From Selaginella moellendorffii (lineage: Eukaryota; Streptophyta; Lycopodiopsida; Selaginellales; Selaginellaceae), in NCBI RefSeq assembly GCF_000143415.4, contig NW_003314384.1, positions 249,554 through 313,553 of the forward strand: 64,000 bases of DNA. Reading direction: 5' to 3'. The position numbers and the translations under genes were made by a program. Shown here one piece after another: positions 1 through 12,004 of this stretch (positions are counted from its first letter, which is position 1; each line of letters opens with the position of its first letter). The notes beneath the pieces were generated by a model. That model was given only the letters and a program-made list of their open reading frames with translations, was not told where the DNA came from and ran no database searches.

Positions 1-2490
1 GGAATCAGGGGCCAACGCCGCCGATGCCGACGATTCCGAGTTTGTCGAGGTCGATCCCACTGGGCGCTATGGCCGGGTAAATTTTTTTCTTTTCGACTTG
101 TGGCAAGATGGAAGAGCTCATGGTGGTTTTTCTCTCAGTATAACGAAGTCCTGGGTCGTGGAGCCTTCAAGACAGTGTAAGTCCTTTTTGTCGAGGAGAT
201 GGTTTTCGTTCCTCATGGGTTTGATCTGTGTATAGTTACAAGGCTTTCGACGAGGTGGATGGTATCGAGGTTGCCTGGAACCAGGTGAATGTCCAGGATG
301 TTTTGGGAAGACCCGAGGACCTTGAGCGGCTCTACTCGGAGGTTCACTTGCTGAGGGGCTTGAAACACAAGAACGTGATCAAGTTCTTCACGTCATGGGT
401 GGATCCACGGACCAAGAATGTGAACTTCATCACCGAGATTTTCACCTCCGGCACACTGCGACAGTGAGTTCCCTTCACATCCTTTAGTTTGAGCTTTAGC
501 GTGTGTTTGTTTTCTGGTTTGGTCTCTTAGGTACCGCAAGAAGCACAAGAATGTTGACATGAAAGCGGTCAAGAATTGGGCTAGGCAAATCCTTCGTGGG
601 CTGCTGTACTTGCACAGCCACGATCCTCCCATTATTCATCGCGATCTAAAGTGTGACAATATCTTTGTAAATGGGAACCAGGGAGAAGTCAAGATTGGAG
701 ACCTCGGCCTGGCGACAATTCTTCGTCAGGCTCATGCTGCGCACAGTGTGATTGGTGTGCATTTTATTCTCTCTCTCTCTCTCTCTCTGTCTCCTTTATT
801 CTCTTTTCTGATCAAAGCGGTGCATTTTCCAGGTACTCCGGAGTTCATGGCACCGGAGCTTTACGAGGAGGACTACAATGAACTTGTTGACATCTACGCT
901 TTTGGCATGTGCGTGCTGGAGCTCGTTACTTTCGATTACCCTTACAGCGAGTGTACAAATGCGGCACAGATTTACAAAAAAGTGTCGTCGGTGAGAGTTC
1001 TTGCACGATACGATTGAAACTTGGCAGCTCATTCTCGAATTTGTTTATGCAGGGAATAAAGCCTGCCGCCCTTGACAAGGTCAAGGATCCAGAGGTCAGA
1101 AGCTTCATTCAAAAGTGCCTCGCCACAGCATCCAAAAGGCTACCTGCACGAGAGCTACTGAAGGATCCATTCCTTCAGTGTGAAAGCGATCGGGACGGCG
1201 TAGCAGATTCCTTGCCAAGTCTTAACAAAGATCGGGTCAACGACATGGAAGAACTAGTGAAGCCGAATGAAAAGATTAAGGCACACGGCAGCTTCGACAG
1301 TTGCCGCTCACAGGAAACAGATAATGACGACATATCTAGAAAGCCTTCTACGAACCCGTACTCGGAATTCAAGGATGACACGCAGAAAAGCAAGGACTTC
1401 AAGGTGAAGGGAAAGTTGAGACAGGACAACATATTCTTGCGGCTACGAATATCAGAGCAAGGTAATACTTTACGTAATCATTCTGAGGTGACAACTGAGT
1501 TTCTCGGTCTCCACAGGTCATGTGCGAAACATCCATTTTGCTTTCGACTTGGAAGCTGATACCGCCTTCAGCGTTGCCAGTGAAATGGTAACCGAGTTGG
1601 ACCTGTCAGACCAAGACGTAGCCACAATCGCAGAGATGATTGACGCGGAGATATTGTCCCTGGTTCCGGACTGGAAGCCTGGCGGCGCATTTGATGCGGA
1701 CGACGAGAAGGGTGTTGAAGATACAGGTCCAGTTGCCGAGGCGGAAGAGCTAAACGCCACAGAGATGCATAGCACTGACTCGACGCATGGGGAAGGGATG
1801 ATGTTTGGACGCTTTGAGGAGGTTTCGGTGGGCTGCCTATCGACCGATACCGATTCGGAGCCCGAGCCCACCACCGGGCTCGACAACAACAGCCATTTCA
1901 GCCCCGCAGAAGAAGAGTATCCGGAGCTGGTTTCTTCGTCGACTAGCAAGCAGGACATGGTGGCAAAGTGGATCAACAGCACGTCGGGTACGTTTCACGA
2001 GGGCCTGAAGCACGGTGAGGTGCTAAACCCGGAGCAACGGGAGCAGCAACACCAGGTTTTGGCGAGCGAGCAGCAGCAGCAGCAGGAGCAACTGCTCAAG
2101 GCGGAGAGAGAGGACGTGACTGACATGCACACGAGCTCGGTTGGGGATTCGGTCTCGGAGGCTACGGTGTCCGAGGTGTCGGGGGCGAAGCTGGAGGATG
2201 GCTTCGACAACACGTCCGTTGTAGGTGGTCCGCGAGAGCGAGAGTGTGTCCCGGGCGAGCTATGCGAGATATCGGTGAATCGCATGGACTGCGCGGTGGT
2301 GGAAGCGGCGACGCCGCAGCCGGGCACAGGTTTGTACAGGTATTCGCCCAAAGCGCCGGAAACTGATAACGACATTCTCAAGAAGGAGAGGCTGCAGAGG
2401 TCGATTGCGGAATTGGAAGCAAGGACGCTCGAGGGGCTCTCGAAGAAGAATGGATACTTTGCTGGCCTGGTGAAGAAGGCGGGAGTGTAG
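1..2490 (+). CDS. WNK: WNK (with-no-lysine) serine/threonine kinase, 5' partial
   Basis: Protein kinase that in plants acts in ion, osmotic and flowering-time signalling. Seven exons join cleanly: <1-76, 139-176, 236-463, 531-754, 833-990, 1053-1461 and 1517-2490. The glycine-rich loop reads [13 protein letters not shown], so the lysine lies in subdomain I, while the usual subdomain II position reads VAWNQV without the VAxK lysine. That is the hallmark of WNKs. HRDLKCDN, the DLG variant of DFG and GTPEFMAPE follow. After the kinase domain, [19 protein letters not shown] spans the 1461/1517 splice and matches the OSR1-C/PF2-like domain. The rest is acidic, Ser/Gln-rich and presumably disordered. 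The start codon is not in the window, because the first exon is already open at base 1. A CT-dinucleotide run lies in the intron after exon 4. Confidence 0.95.
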
Positions 2491-3459
2491 GCTCTCCCTC
2501 GGTGGTTCTTTTTTCCCTCTAGAACTAATATCTCTTTGCCAGGCCGAGGCAGGAAAGAAGAGTTTTTATAATTTTTTTATTTTTTTTTGTTTTTGTTTTT
2601 GCTCGCGTGTTTGAGTAAGTTGCCCATGAGTGCTAAGATGTAAATAGCCAAGCGTGGTGCAAGGGAGAGATCTCGATTGATTTCATGAATAAGTTGTAGG
2701 ACTGAAGGTGGTGGAAATTGGATACAAGGGTTCATTGACTCTGATTTCTAGTCTTGTAGCTTGAGCTAAAATCTCAAGTTGACAGGTTTGTGGCATTTGA
2801 ACATGGGATTTGAAATTTGCATGTGTGTCTTTGTCAAGGATTTTTGTTCGTTTTGTGGAAGTAAAAACCTTTAGCAGTCTAAGAACACGAATCTAGCCGT
2901 TAGATTCAATTTCAAATTTGGATGTAAAACTTTAAAAAAATCCATGAACTAATCCTGTGGTCAAATCCACTTCCCTTTTATTTTTGTAAACTACGCCCTG
3001 ACATATAACTTTCATGAGTTTCATGAGTTGGATTGGCTGAAGTAGAAGCTGCCCTCATGCCAGTGGAGACCCAGAGGAGAAACATTATATGGGATGGCAT
3101 GTACGTATTTCCAATCTCCCTCACCTCTTGAGCATCCATTAACTCAAGCTCGATCTTGTTCCTCTTCAACATCTAGCTCCCGGTGGAGGAAAAGTAGGGA
3201 AAAAGAGCGTCCCACAACGTAGAGCTGTCGAGCACCAGAGACAATGGACCATTGGGTGGCAGACGCCAGGGGCTAAGCGTAGGCCATGGCTTTTTTTCGG
3301 GATCATGAGACGTTCTCCATCGTGCGCACACGGTGAGTGGGAGATTGCCTATGGATGGGCTAAAGGTTCAGGGGTTAAAGTAGCAGACATGTTTATCTCG
3401 CGGTAACAATGGCTTGCACCATCTTGCTTGAGTTGTTCTGATCTATTGCTGAATTTCTT
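2491..3459. other. Intergenic, about 970 bp, no gene seen
   Basis: AT-rich sequence between the stop codons of two convergent kinase genes. It should hold the 3' UTR of the WNK gene and that of the ankyrin kinase on the other strand. The short open frames here (such as 2978-3172 on the minus strand) have no recognisable motif. Confidence 0.6.
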
Positions 3460-5382
3460 CTAGTCCTGATCGGGATACTTGGATTCATAGAACAACACAA
3501 ATGTGTTTGGCGGCTGCTTAGTGAATGGCCAGTGGTGGTGGTGATGTCCTTGCTGCGATCCTTGCAATCGTTCTAATCTTTCTATGATCGTGGGGAAAGA
3601 TGGTCGCAGCGCTGCTGAGTCCTGCCAGCAATTTTCAATCAACCTGGCAGCACAAGCACAGGAGTTTTTGCGTGAGGAACCGTGAAGAACTTCTGTAGTG
3701 ATTAATGTGCTTACTCTTTCATCTCTGCCGTGTATCCTTTGGCTTTGAAGCTGGGTCTTTCTCCGTCTGCTACAGTCGAAGCGGCAGAGTACGGTTCCAT
3801 ATGGAAGAATGGGGCATTTCCCTCCAACATCTACCAATTCAATTCATTAAGGACGTGAAGTCGTTTTGCACCAGGAGAAAGAGTTACCTCGTAAAGGATC
3901 ATGCCAAACGAGAAAACATCCACGCTCTTGTCATACTTGTCGTGCTTGAAGACCTCTGGTGCCATGTATCTATCTGCAACCACAATCAGCATTAGGAGTG
4001 TGAACTAAAACAGAGTCTTAGACACGCACAACTCCCTGTTTCTCCGGTTAACTTATAAAAGTCGTGGGGATTCTGTCCCCGTATAAGCTTGCTCAGGCCG
4101 AAATCACCGACCTTGAGCTCGCTTCCTTCGTCCATGAGAATGTTGCTGCAAAGCATCCATTTTAATTCCACAAGCCAGGATCAATAACAAACATACCGAG
4201 GCTTAAGATCTCTATGTATGATAACGTTGGGGCCTCGATGCAAGTAAGCCATCCCGCTGGAGACAAAAGGCACAACAGTTAAAATAGGTTGAGCATCATA
4301 GCTAGATACCGTGCAATATCCAGCGCGAAGTTGATGGCAACGGAAGAATGTAAGCCCCCCTTCTCTCTCAAAACTCTGTGCAAATCACCCTGCACCGTGA
4401 CTGCGTGTTAGAGAACGTTACGACTGTGAACGAACGAGAAGAACAATTACCGGACCTTTGGGAGGAACTCTGTAATGAGCATGAGAGGTGGTTTCTTTGT
4501 GACGGCTCCCAGGAACTGGACAATGTTTGGATGTCGTAACTTCACCAAGAGCTGGACCTCGTATCGAAAGTCCTCGCTGGACAGAGCACAAAAAACAAAT
4601 CATCGTCAGTCAAGAGATGGAACTCTAGTAGAAAACTTACACCACCATTCTGTCGTTGCAAAGAGAGGGTAGAATTGTCTTGGCCGCTACAGGAGTTCCT
4701 CTCCATACGACTTTACGAATCTCTCCAAAGGATCCCTGGAAAGAAAAAAATCCCACCGCTCAAGAAGAAGAAGAAGAAGAAGAAGAAGAAAGGAGATCTT
4801 CTTACCTTTCCAATTAAAGTGCTGCGTCGCAAGTCAATCTCGCTTGGATCAATCTCCCAATCCCTGTTTCGTGGAGTGGGAGGAGTAACACCACTATTCC
4901 CTGTCTGCCAAGATCTATCACAACAAGAAAAATGCCGAGAGCAATCCCAGAGCTCTTACCAGGAGTTGTCCCCCGTAATCCTGGATCAGCCTCACCAAAT
5001 TCCCAAACCCAGCAGCCTCGGCATCCGTCAAGGGCTAAGAAGAAGGCGAAACAACGCGTCAAACAAGCAACACTGGGATGGGATCCCGAGAATGCACGCC
5101 TTGGATCGCGAGCGAGGGAGGAGATAATCCAATACATACCGAGTTTCCCCAGCGATCCGTGGCATTCACGTTGGCGCCAGCGGCGAGGAGCAGCCGGGCG
5201 GCATCGGCGCCGCCGTGGAGCGCGGCGATGTGGAGCGCGGTGCGGCCATCGTAATCCTTGGCGTGGAGGAGCGCTGGATCTGCGCGGAGGAGGCGCCCTA
5301 GCTGCGCTGCGTCATTGTTTCGCGCACACGAGAGGAGCTGGACCAATAGCTGCTGCCCCTTCTTCTCCTCTAACTCATCCAT
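3460..5382 (-). CDS. Ankyrin-repeat Raf-like protein kinase (plant integrin-linked-kinase-like)
   Basis: Cytosolic Ser/Thr kinase of the plant ankyrin-kinase (ILK/Raf-like MAPKKK) group. The start at 5382 (MDELEEKKGQQ) opens an ankyrin region with DYDGRTALHIAALHG and AARLLLAAGANVNATD. The next exons read LTDAEAAGFGNLVRLIQDYG and WEIDPSEIDLRRSTLIGK, then the loop GSFGEIRKVVWRG with the VAAK lysine. Downstream come HRDLKPRNIL, DFGLSKL, SYRYMAPEVFKHDKYDKSVD and FSFGMILYE, followed by MLEGNAPF and the closing helix LIENCWQDSAALRPSF. The C-terminus has a histidine run (HHHHH). All catalytic residues are present, so an active kinase is expected. Several short introns interrupt the gene. An AAG repeat lies in the intron near 4762-4791. 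Exon limits are my reading of splice sites. Confidence 0.9.
4762..4791. repeat. AAG trinucleotide microsatellite
   Basis: About ten AAG units, lying in an intron of the ankyrin kinase (read as CTT on the sense strand, close to a splice acceptor). Confidence 0.9.
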
Positions 5383-5612
5383 GGGAGAAAGAATTTTATG
5401 GGAATAACGCCAAAGGTAAACCTATATTTTTAAAGGCCTCCACCTCCTTGGCATTGCGGCCTACGCAAGGACAAAGATATGAAAATCATTCGCGCCGCGT
5501 GAGAGCTTTGTCCATGGAGATTTGGATTTAAAACTCCTCTCCAGAGTTTCCAAACTATCTCTTCTCCTCCCTCCTTCCTCTAAGATCATCGTCGCTAGCT
5601 CTTCTTCTTGCA

Positions 5613-6720
5613 ATGACAAGATCATCGCTGCTAGTATTGCTCTTCGCAGCAGCATTGCTCGTCGCTGGTAGCTCTCCCCCGACCGTCTCTACCTGGGAAG
5701 GTTGCCTCGTCTCCCAGAACGCTTCCTACATTCCCTTTGGCATCCCCGAGGCGGACGCCGAGGGGCTCCAGCTCGCGCTCAACGTCGAGTACCTGGAAGC
5801 CGAGTTCTTCCTGTGGAGTGCTTTCGGACACGGCCTCGACGTTATCATCCCCGGCCTCTCCGGCGGAGGATCACCTCCCGTAGGAGCTCAGCTCGCAAAC
5901 TTGGATGAGTTTACCAGAGACTTGTCCGCTCAGTTCGGCTACCAGGAGATCGGCCACCTCAGGTAGTTCTCGGGTCGTGTCGAGCAGTAGCCGGAGTTTG
6001 GAGCTAGCTCTTCTTACTTGTTTTCCCACGTAACCATGCAGGGCCATCAAGGACACTCTAGGCTCGGCCGCGTTCCGCCGTCCTGTCCTGGACCTCAGCA
6101 GTGCAAACTGGGCGGCCTTCTTCGACAGAGCCCTGGGTGGCAGCCTCAATCCTCCTTTCGACGTCTACGCCAACAGCCTCAACTTCCTGCTCGCTTCTTA
6201 CATGATCCCTTACATCGGCCTCACTGGTTATGTCGGAGGAAACACCAATCTCCAGAGCTCCACGGCCAAGCGGGTAAAGTGATGTATACATCCGGAGCTG
6301 GCTGACTTCCAAAACCTCTGTCACCAGCTTGTTGCAGGCCTGCTGGGTGTCGAGTCGGGGCAGGACGCAGTGATCCGGGCCTATCTCACTGAGCATGCCG
6401 AGCGCATAGTTTCACCGTACAGCTTCACTGTTGCAGAGGTGACCGCAAGGCTTTCCAACTTCCGTAGCACCATAGACCATTCCTACGGCGTGAATGACGA
6501 GGGAATTCACGTTCCGCTGTGTCTTGGAGCCGAAGGCAGGACCACCCAAAACACCCTCGTCGGTGACGACTACTCTGTTTCGTACTCTCGCACCCCGGCT
6601 CAAGTCCTGTCCATTGTCTACCGGACTGGGAATCCTTCGTGTCCTGGCGGCTTCTTTCCACTAGGAGCTCTAGGAACTATAGCTACAAGCTTCTTGTCAG
6701 AAGGTTGCGGCCAAGCATGA
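5613..6720 (+). CDS. Desiccation-related protein, PCC13-62 family (ferritin-like)
   Basis: Secreted or extracellular ferritin-like protein of the family first described from desiccation-tolerant plants. Three exons, 5613-5962, 6042-6273 and 6328-6720, give about 324 residues, near the family size of about 310. The N-terminus (MTRSSLLVLLFAAALLVAG) is a clear signal peptide. The first helix pair reads LQLALNVEYLEAEFFLWSAFG, with EIGHLR completing the four-helix-bundle ligand-like motif. The C-terminal family motif is GNPSCPGGFFPLGALGTIA. The biochemical role of the family is not firmly known; protection during drying is inferred. The stop lies only 18 bp from the stop of the convergent gamma-tubulin complex gene, so their 3' UTRs must overlap. 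Confidence 0.92.
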
Positions 6721-6738
6721 AACGCATCCCTCGTACCT

Positions 6739-9700
6739 TTACTTTGAAAACAAGTTCTTCTTCAGCCTGTGCGGTTGCAAGTCTGGAATCGGTGTCAGCA
6801 GCTGCCCGGATTCGGAAAGGTAGTAGTTGTTGTAGTTAATTCGGGTGATGAGTTCCGTTAGATGAGGGAAATGTCCGACGTTCAACTTAAACGACAAAAC
6901 CTGAAGACAGGAGGAAAGCATTAGAACGTGGTAAGAATTATAGCTAGCGTACCCTCAAAAGAAACGCAATGCACTCGTCAAACTGCTTGACAACGTTGTC
7001 AATTTCCAGCTGAGATCGAGGGGCAGAGCCTGCTGCTCCGACGACCCCACGCTGGACAGCATAAAATTCCAGTGCCAACCCCAGTATCGACTTCACACGG
7101 CTCGAAATCAGCGTCCACTGAATGGAGTTACTAGCGTCAGGTGAGAGGGACACAATGCCTTGTATACTTACCAGTTTGTCTGGTGCAACAAAGCACTGCC
7201 TCTGAATAGAGATCAAGTACATATCATGGCACGAGATAACTTCATCGAGTGACCTTGCCGAAGACATTCCTTCACAAAGCTCCAGCCACGAACTGTATAG
7301 TACCTGTCACGAAACTTCTTAGATCGTGCAATTCGAAGATAGAAATGATCTTACCTGATCCATGACGTAGTGATGCAAGGTGTTTACGAAGTGCATGAGC
7401 TTCATTTGTAGAAGTAATTGTGGTTTGTGGCTATCAGAGTCTCCCTGCCAAAAGCGTTTCAAGTGAATTGCGTCCCTCAAAAAAGTAAATGCAAACCTTC
7501 CACGTCCATCGGCATGCTTTGTCCAGAGCTTGCTTTGCTCTCTTCACTTTTAGCAGGAAGCACATCACCTGTTTTACTTGAATTGAATGATTATTAAGCT
7601 CAGAAAATTTACATCGCACCTGGTTGTATCTTTTGATTGCATCACTGTCAATGATGAGCTCCAAAGGCCATGCCACCTGCCAAAGCCACAATGAAATATG
7701 CTAGAGAGGAAAGCAAAGCACACCTTATACTCAAAACGGAGGTCTTGTAAAGTATCTATGCCAAAAATTGGGCTACGTCCAGTAAACTGCACACGATGAA
7801 CCGGAGACCTTTCCGCCGTTCCGCGCGATTCCATTTTCACAACCAAAGAATCTAGAGTGGAATACATGGCAGCATCCGCAGAGCTTCGAACTGATTCCTG
7901 AGCGCAAAATGCATCTATGAGAGAAAGAGAGAGGGAAAAACTACTCATTCACCTGTAGCATGGTGTTCAACTCGTAAAAATCATCCCATGGTTCCCCACG
8001 ATCAAGTTTATTGAAAAGCACAAACGAGAACTGCTGCAGCAGGTCTCCTGAAAGAAAGAAAAAAAAGAGAGAGAAAGAAACACATTTCCATCAACATTCT
8101 TAAGAAGAGAGATTAGACACCGTACCAGAGCCCATCAGGTAAAGAGAACGCAGAAGCGATAGTTCTTCCATCAGACGCCATTCTCCCATTAGCTTTTCAA
8201 GCAACTGTGCACCTATGGCATTAACCTGTAAAAAAGCTTAGCCAAGCTACAAACTTGTGAGGCTACGTATACCTGCTTGGTTATCAAGCTGATGAGGCAT
8301 TCTTGAACTATCACTGTTGATGAAGGTGTTACCGGAAAGTCAACACGTTGTAGCCATTCTAACATTGAGATAGCCGCTCCGCACTCGGTACTTTCCTGTG
8401 CACTCACCAGGATCCTTGAAATGAGTTTCAGTCTAATTTCCATCAAACTTCTTACCTCTTCTGAAGATATCTCCGCAAGAGTTGCGAACACCAGCTTCAA
8501 CTCTTTTTCATCCACCAGCATTTGACGGTGCAAAATACTCCCGCATCCGCTACCATGAAGATAACTCGTACGATCAACGTGGCCCTTATCATCCGAAAAC
8601 ACTGCATTCCGAAGTCCATGGTCGTCCAACGAAGGCAGAATGATTGTACTGGATATATGACCTTCAGTCCCCGCGGCTATCTTAGTCAGGGACGACAGCT
8701 CGGTGGGAGGAAGGTTGTCTTGTACGAGGAGCTTCTTCAAGGAAAGGCAGAAGTTCTCGAACAGAGATGTCTCTGGGGCTTGGATCAGTTGTACAGCAGA
8801 TGACTTTGCCACGCCTTCCTTCTGAAAATGCCGTAAAAGCTGCAACGATTTTCCCGCGGAAAGAATCGGCATTGCAATTGGTTGCAGAAATGAAGCACAG
8901 CTAAGACTCTGCCGCTCCTCCCCGGTTTGGTCTGTATAACGTACTAAGTATCCCGTTTGCCAAAATGCAGTGTCTTGGATTGAAGCCGAAGCATTGGCAT
9001 AAAAGAACAGCTGCCCGAAATATGTTAGCCGTTAGTATGCTATTCACGAATCGCTTGGAGCAGAATGTACCTCGCCAAAAGGATCCGACAAGCTTCCTTC
9101 CTGAAGCCAAGTATCGAGGAGTTGTACATGAGGCCACAGGCTCACGACGAACAATAGCAACAGCGTACGATATGCTTCTTCCTACTGGCAGCAAAGTTAG
9201 AACCAATGCAGAGAAGAATCGGAGGCCTACCTCCCCATCCTTCAACAAGGAGAACTTATTCAAAGCGTCAAACAGGAAAGTTAGGATGTGAGTAGACAAG
9301 TTGGCAGCATCATACGTAAAGAAGTTATTCGGAACAGCGTTGTTCACAACGTGGTCAAGGAACTTGAAAGCGGAACTGACCCTGCAGATGAAGCAAAATA
9401 GTAAAGGGTCATCAGAAAACTCTCTGCGATGCATACCAGGACAAACTCTCGGAAAGATTTAATAGAGTGACAGACGATGGCTCTTGCACCGCCTCAGTCT
9501 CTTTCTCCAGGACAGCACGCCTTATGTGCTGCAAAGAGAACAGATTATTACAGGAATGCCTCGAAATCAAAAGCAAACTCCACCTCAAGCCGCAGAGAAA
9601 CGGCTTTAGCGAAAGCCTCCAACGTCGGGAACTTATGAGAAAGCGACATGGAGGCCTTGGAGACGAACTTTTGGACTCTTCTCGAGCTCGTCGCCGCAGA

Positions 9701-10094
9701 AAGAAATGGCCGTAGCATTACCAGCAAGCTGGATGGCGAGAGATGGGAGACGTGTGTTCCAAGTTTGAAATAGAACTGGAGCTTGGCTTTGTCCCATAAG
9801 ATCGTCTCGCCAGGTGATCCTTGCAGTGCGTGAAGCACATCCTTCACCTTTGATGGAAGAAGTTACAAGACGATCGGAAAAACAAAGAAATGAGACTTAC
9901 AATCTGAGCTTCGGTAACCCGGAAGAGCTGCTTTGGCACAGCAAACGGTAGCTCCACGGTTCGTACACTGCTGAGGAGATCGATGAGCTCTCCGTGACAC
10001 CCAATCGATCCATTCTCCAGAGCTGCGAAAAAAACTAGAGTGTAAGAGCCTCCAAAAATCTCATACTCTTACCGAGCGGCACGGGCACGCCCAT
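6739..10094 (-). CDS. GCP5: Gamma-tubulin complex component, GCP5-like
   Basis: Subunit of the gamma-tubulin ring complex that nucleates microtubules. The chosen start is the ATG at 10094 (MGVPVPL). No other methionine is obvious in frame before the neighbouring gene. The N-terminal half contains VKDVLHALQGSPGETILWD and later AFAKAVSLRLEVEFAF, typical of the GCP N-terminal (Grip1) domain. The C-terminal Grip2 domain reads LMHFVNTLHHYVMDQVLYS, then VVKQFDECIAFLL and VLSFKLNVGHFPHLTELITR. Many small introns interrupt the gene. I favour GCP5 over GCP6 or GCP4 from the N-terminal DVLxALQG segment, but the paralogue assignment is less certain than the family. The 5' end lies about 40 bp from the stop of the O-fucosyltransferase gene on the same strand. 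Confidence 0.85.
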
Positions 10095-10134
10095 GGCAGC
10101 GAAGCGCGCGCTCTCCTCCTCCACTGCGATAGGG

Positions 10135-11334
10135 TTAGGGCGCGGGCGTCACAGCACAGCTAACCTCGAGTGACTCATACGAGATCTCGCTCAGCGATGG
10201 CTTGGAGAGGTCGGCCAGCCATGGCCGCGCACTGCCCTTGTCCGTCACAAGATTGTAGGCGAAGGACGATTCGCAAGAGTGTGGCGCATCGAGAGTCCTC
10301 TGGAGCACCACCAAGCTGGAGAAAGTGGAGAAGCTGTTGCCCACGAACACTGTGGCTCGGCGGCAGATCTCATAGTCTATGGCGGCCTGGATCAAGTAAG
10401 GATGCCTGGCGTAGCGATCCAAAACCCCCAGCTTCTTCTTCTCCACCGGCACTAGATCCTCTCCCCAGCCGCGGAGAAGAGAGCTCTCGCCCTCCTGGAG
10501 AAGAACATCCGCCACTGCCAGATATACCAATGCCGGCCGCTTCAAACTCTCGATCCTCCTCACGCGATCGATGATCTCCTCCTTGGTGCTACAGATCGAG
10601 AGCTTCTTCCCTTCCTTCTCCAGCGCTCGCTTCTCGGTGTTCCGGCAATGGATCATCCAATCCCTCTCGATGCGCATGTGAACCGCGACATAGGATGGAT
10701 TTCGAGAGCTCGATGCCAGCTCCAATCTCGATGCCACGTACTCCACATCCGATATTATGCTGCTCGTCAGCTCCAGGCACTGGAAGATCATCACGTATTC
10801 CCTCACCGCCCAGTGATCCGGCCACAAGAAGGGATTCTTGCCAAGAATCTCCAATACCTCGTGATCTTGCCTCCTACATTCTTCCAGATGCTCTAGATCC
10901 CTAGCTGCCGTCCATCTCCGCCCGCTTCCCTTGATCACTTCCACCGCCGGCGCTCCATCCGGCACATCTGCCTCGCGCGCGATCCTCACAAACCCGGAGC
11001 ACCTCGAGTTGAAAGAATCGAGCGAGAAGACCGCGTCGAAGGGGATCGTCTGCGCTGGAGAGGAGGAATTATGGAAGAGCGAGGCGCTGAGAGTGGGCAT
11101 CAAGAGGCTCCTGTTGAGATACCTAGCGGTGAGAGCAGCCCGGGCGAGCGCGATCTTCTGGTTGTTGAGACCCCAGATAATCTGTGGAACGCGAAGAAAT
11201 CGCTCGGGCTCGATGCCATGGCGAGCACCACCGCCAATGCGATCCCCGCGATCCTTTCCTTGGAACCCTAGCAAATAGCACCCAGACAGCGCCATGATGA
11301 GAACAAGGACTCCAACGCCTCTCTTCTTTGCCAT
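10135..11334 (-). CDS. O-fucosyltransferase-family protein (type II membrane protein)
   Basis: Intronless gene of 399 residues, expected in the Golgi or secretory pathway and using GDP-fucose. It starts MAKKRGVGVLVLIMALSG, a short cytosolic tail and signal anchor (about residues 7-24). WGLNNQKIALARAA (about 54-67) matches the first O-FucT motif. HMRIERDW (219-226) matches the HxRxE nucleotide-sugar motif. FVGNSFSTFSSLV near the C-terminus matches the last motif. At 399 residues it is shorter than many plant members (often 450-600). The substrate is unknown. Two degenerate partial copies of this gene occur elsewhere in the window: its 5' end near 23.62-23.79 kb and its middle at 53.46-53.73 kb. 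Confidence 0.88.
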   Translation of the reverse strand: MAKKRGVGVLVLIMALSGCYLLGFQGKDRGDRIGGGARHGIEPERFLRVPQIIWGLNNQKIALARAALTARYLNRSLLMPTLSASLFHNSSSPAQTIPFDAVFSLDSFNSRCSGFVRIAREADVPDGAPAVEVIKGSGRRWTAARDLEHLEECRRQDHEVLEILGKNPFLWPDHWAVREYVMIFQCLELTSSIISDVEYVASRLELASSSRNPSYVAVHMRIERDWMIHCRNTEKRALEKEGKKLSICSTKEEIIDRVRRIESLKRPALVYLAVADVLLQEGESSLLRGWGEDLVPVEKKKLGVLDRYARHPYLIQAAIDYEICRRATVFVGNSFSTFSSLVVLQRTLDAPHSCESSFAYNLVTDKGSARPWLADLSKPSLSEISYESLEVSCAVTPAP

Positions 11335-11500
11335 TGACTAGAAAAGAATCTAGGTGTTCCATTGGCATGTTAATCTTTAATTGGCATATTCGCTAGAAAA
11401 GAATCTAGCTTTTCCATCTGCATATTCGCCCTTCTGCAGTTGGTAGTATGAAGATCCGGACTGGAGCTTGCCAATCTGGTTGGCAACATATTCCCCTCTT
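11268..11500. repeat. Left copy of a duplicated gene-boundary segment
   Basis: This stretch covers the 5' end of the O-fucosyltransferase gene, its short upstream spacer and a remnant of the 3' end of a PPR gene. On the minus strand the remnant reads RGEYVANQIGKLQSGSSYYQL, matching RGEYAADQIVKLQPARSSCY of the PPR gene ending at 23792. The same order of elements recurs in direct orientation at about 23621-23897. Together the two copies bracket the retrotransposon block. Confidence 0.8.
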
Positions 11501-12004
11501 TTCTACATTTTCATGTTTACTTTAGGTTCCAAGATTTTAAAGTGTAATGCATGTGGTTTTCATTTTTTACCTTATAGTGATTTATTATAAGATAATTATA
11601 GAGAAGCATATATATGCTAAGGGTAATGAAGTAAAATTTGAATTAAGCTAATGAATGAAGGAACATAATTAAACTTAAAAGTGAAAGAACCAAAATATAT
11701 AGAGTGATAATGAAATAGTTTTAAAACATTTAATATCCCAATGCTAAAACAATCACACAAAATAGAGTCAAATAGAATTTAGTGTTATTTCAGCATATTG
11801 ATATCTAACTTGAGGATATAAATACTCCACAACTAACATAATATAAAGTTGCAAAAACAACTTCTAAAACCTTTATCACCAACTTGTTGCAAACCTGCAT
11901 AAGAGTCAAGTTAGGGTAGAACATAGTTTCTCATTAAGCATGTAGAGCATACATCTTCACTATTATAAAGGTGATTACAAGGCTTTTATAGTAATGGCTT
12001 TATT
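11501..12004. other. AT-rich stretch at left edge of the transposon block, no gene
   Basis: About 500 bp of AT-rich sequence between the duplicated boundary segment and the left arm of the LTR-like inverted repeat. I see no open frame or motif of note. Confidence 0.5.

Noticed and set aside
4675-5531. Plus-strand frames of 150-199 codons with Arg-rich translation
   Set aside because: Antisense to the ankyrin-kinase exons and an AAG repeat intron.
6721-6839. Possible extension of the desiccation-related protein past its stop (HPSYLYFENKFFFSLCGC)
   Set aside because: The family ends at GGFFP...IA shortly before the stop at 6720. This stretch is explained as the antisense of the GCP5 C-terminus.
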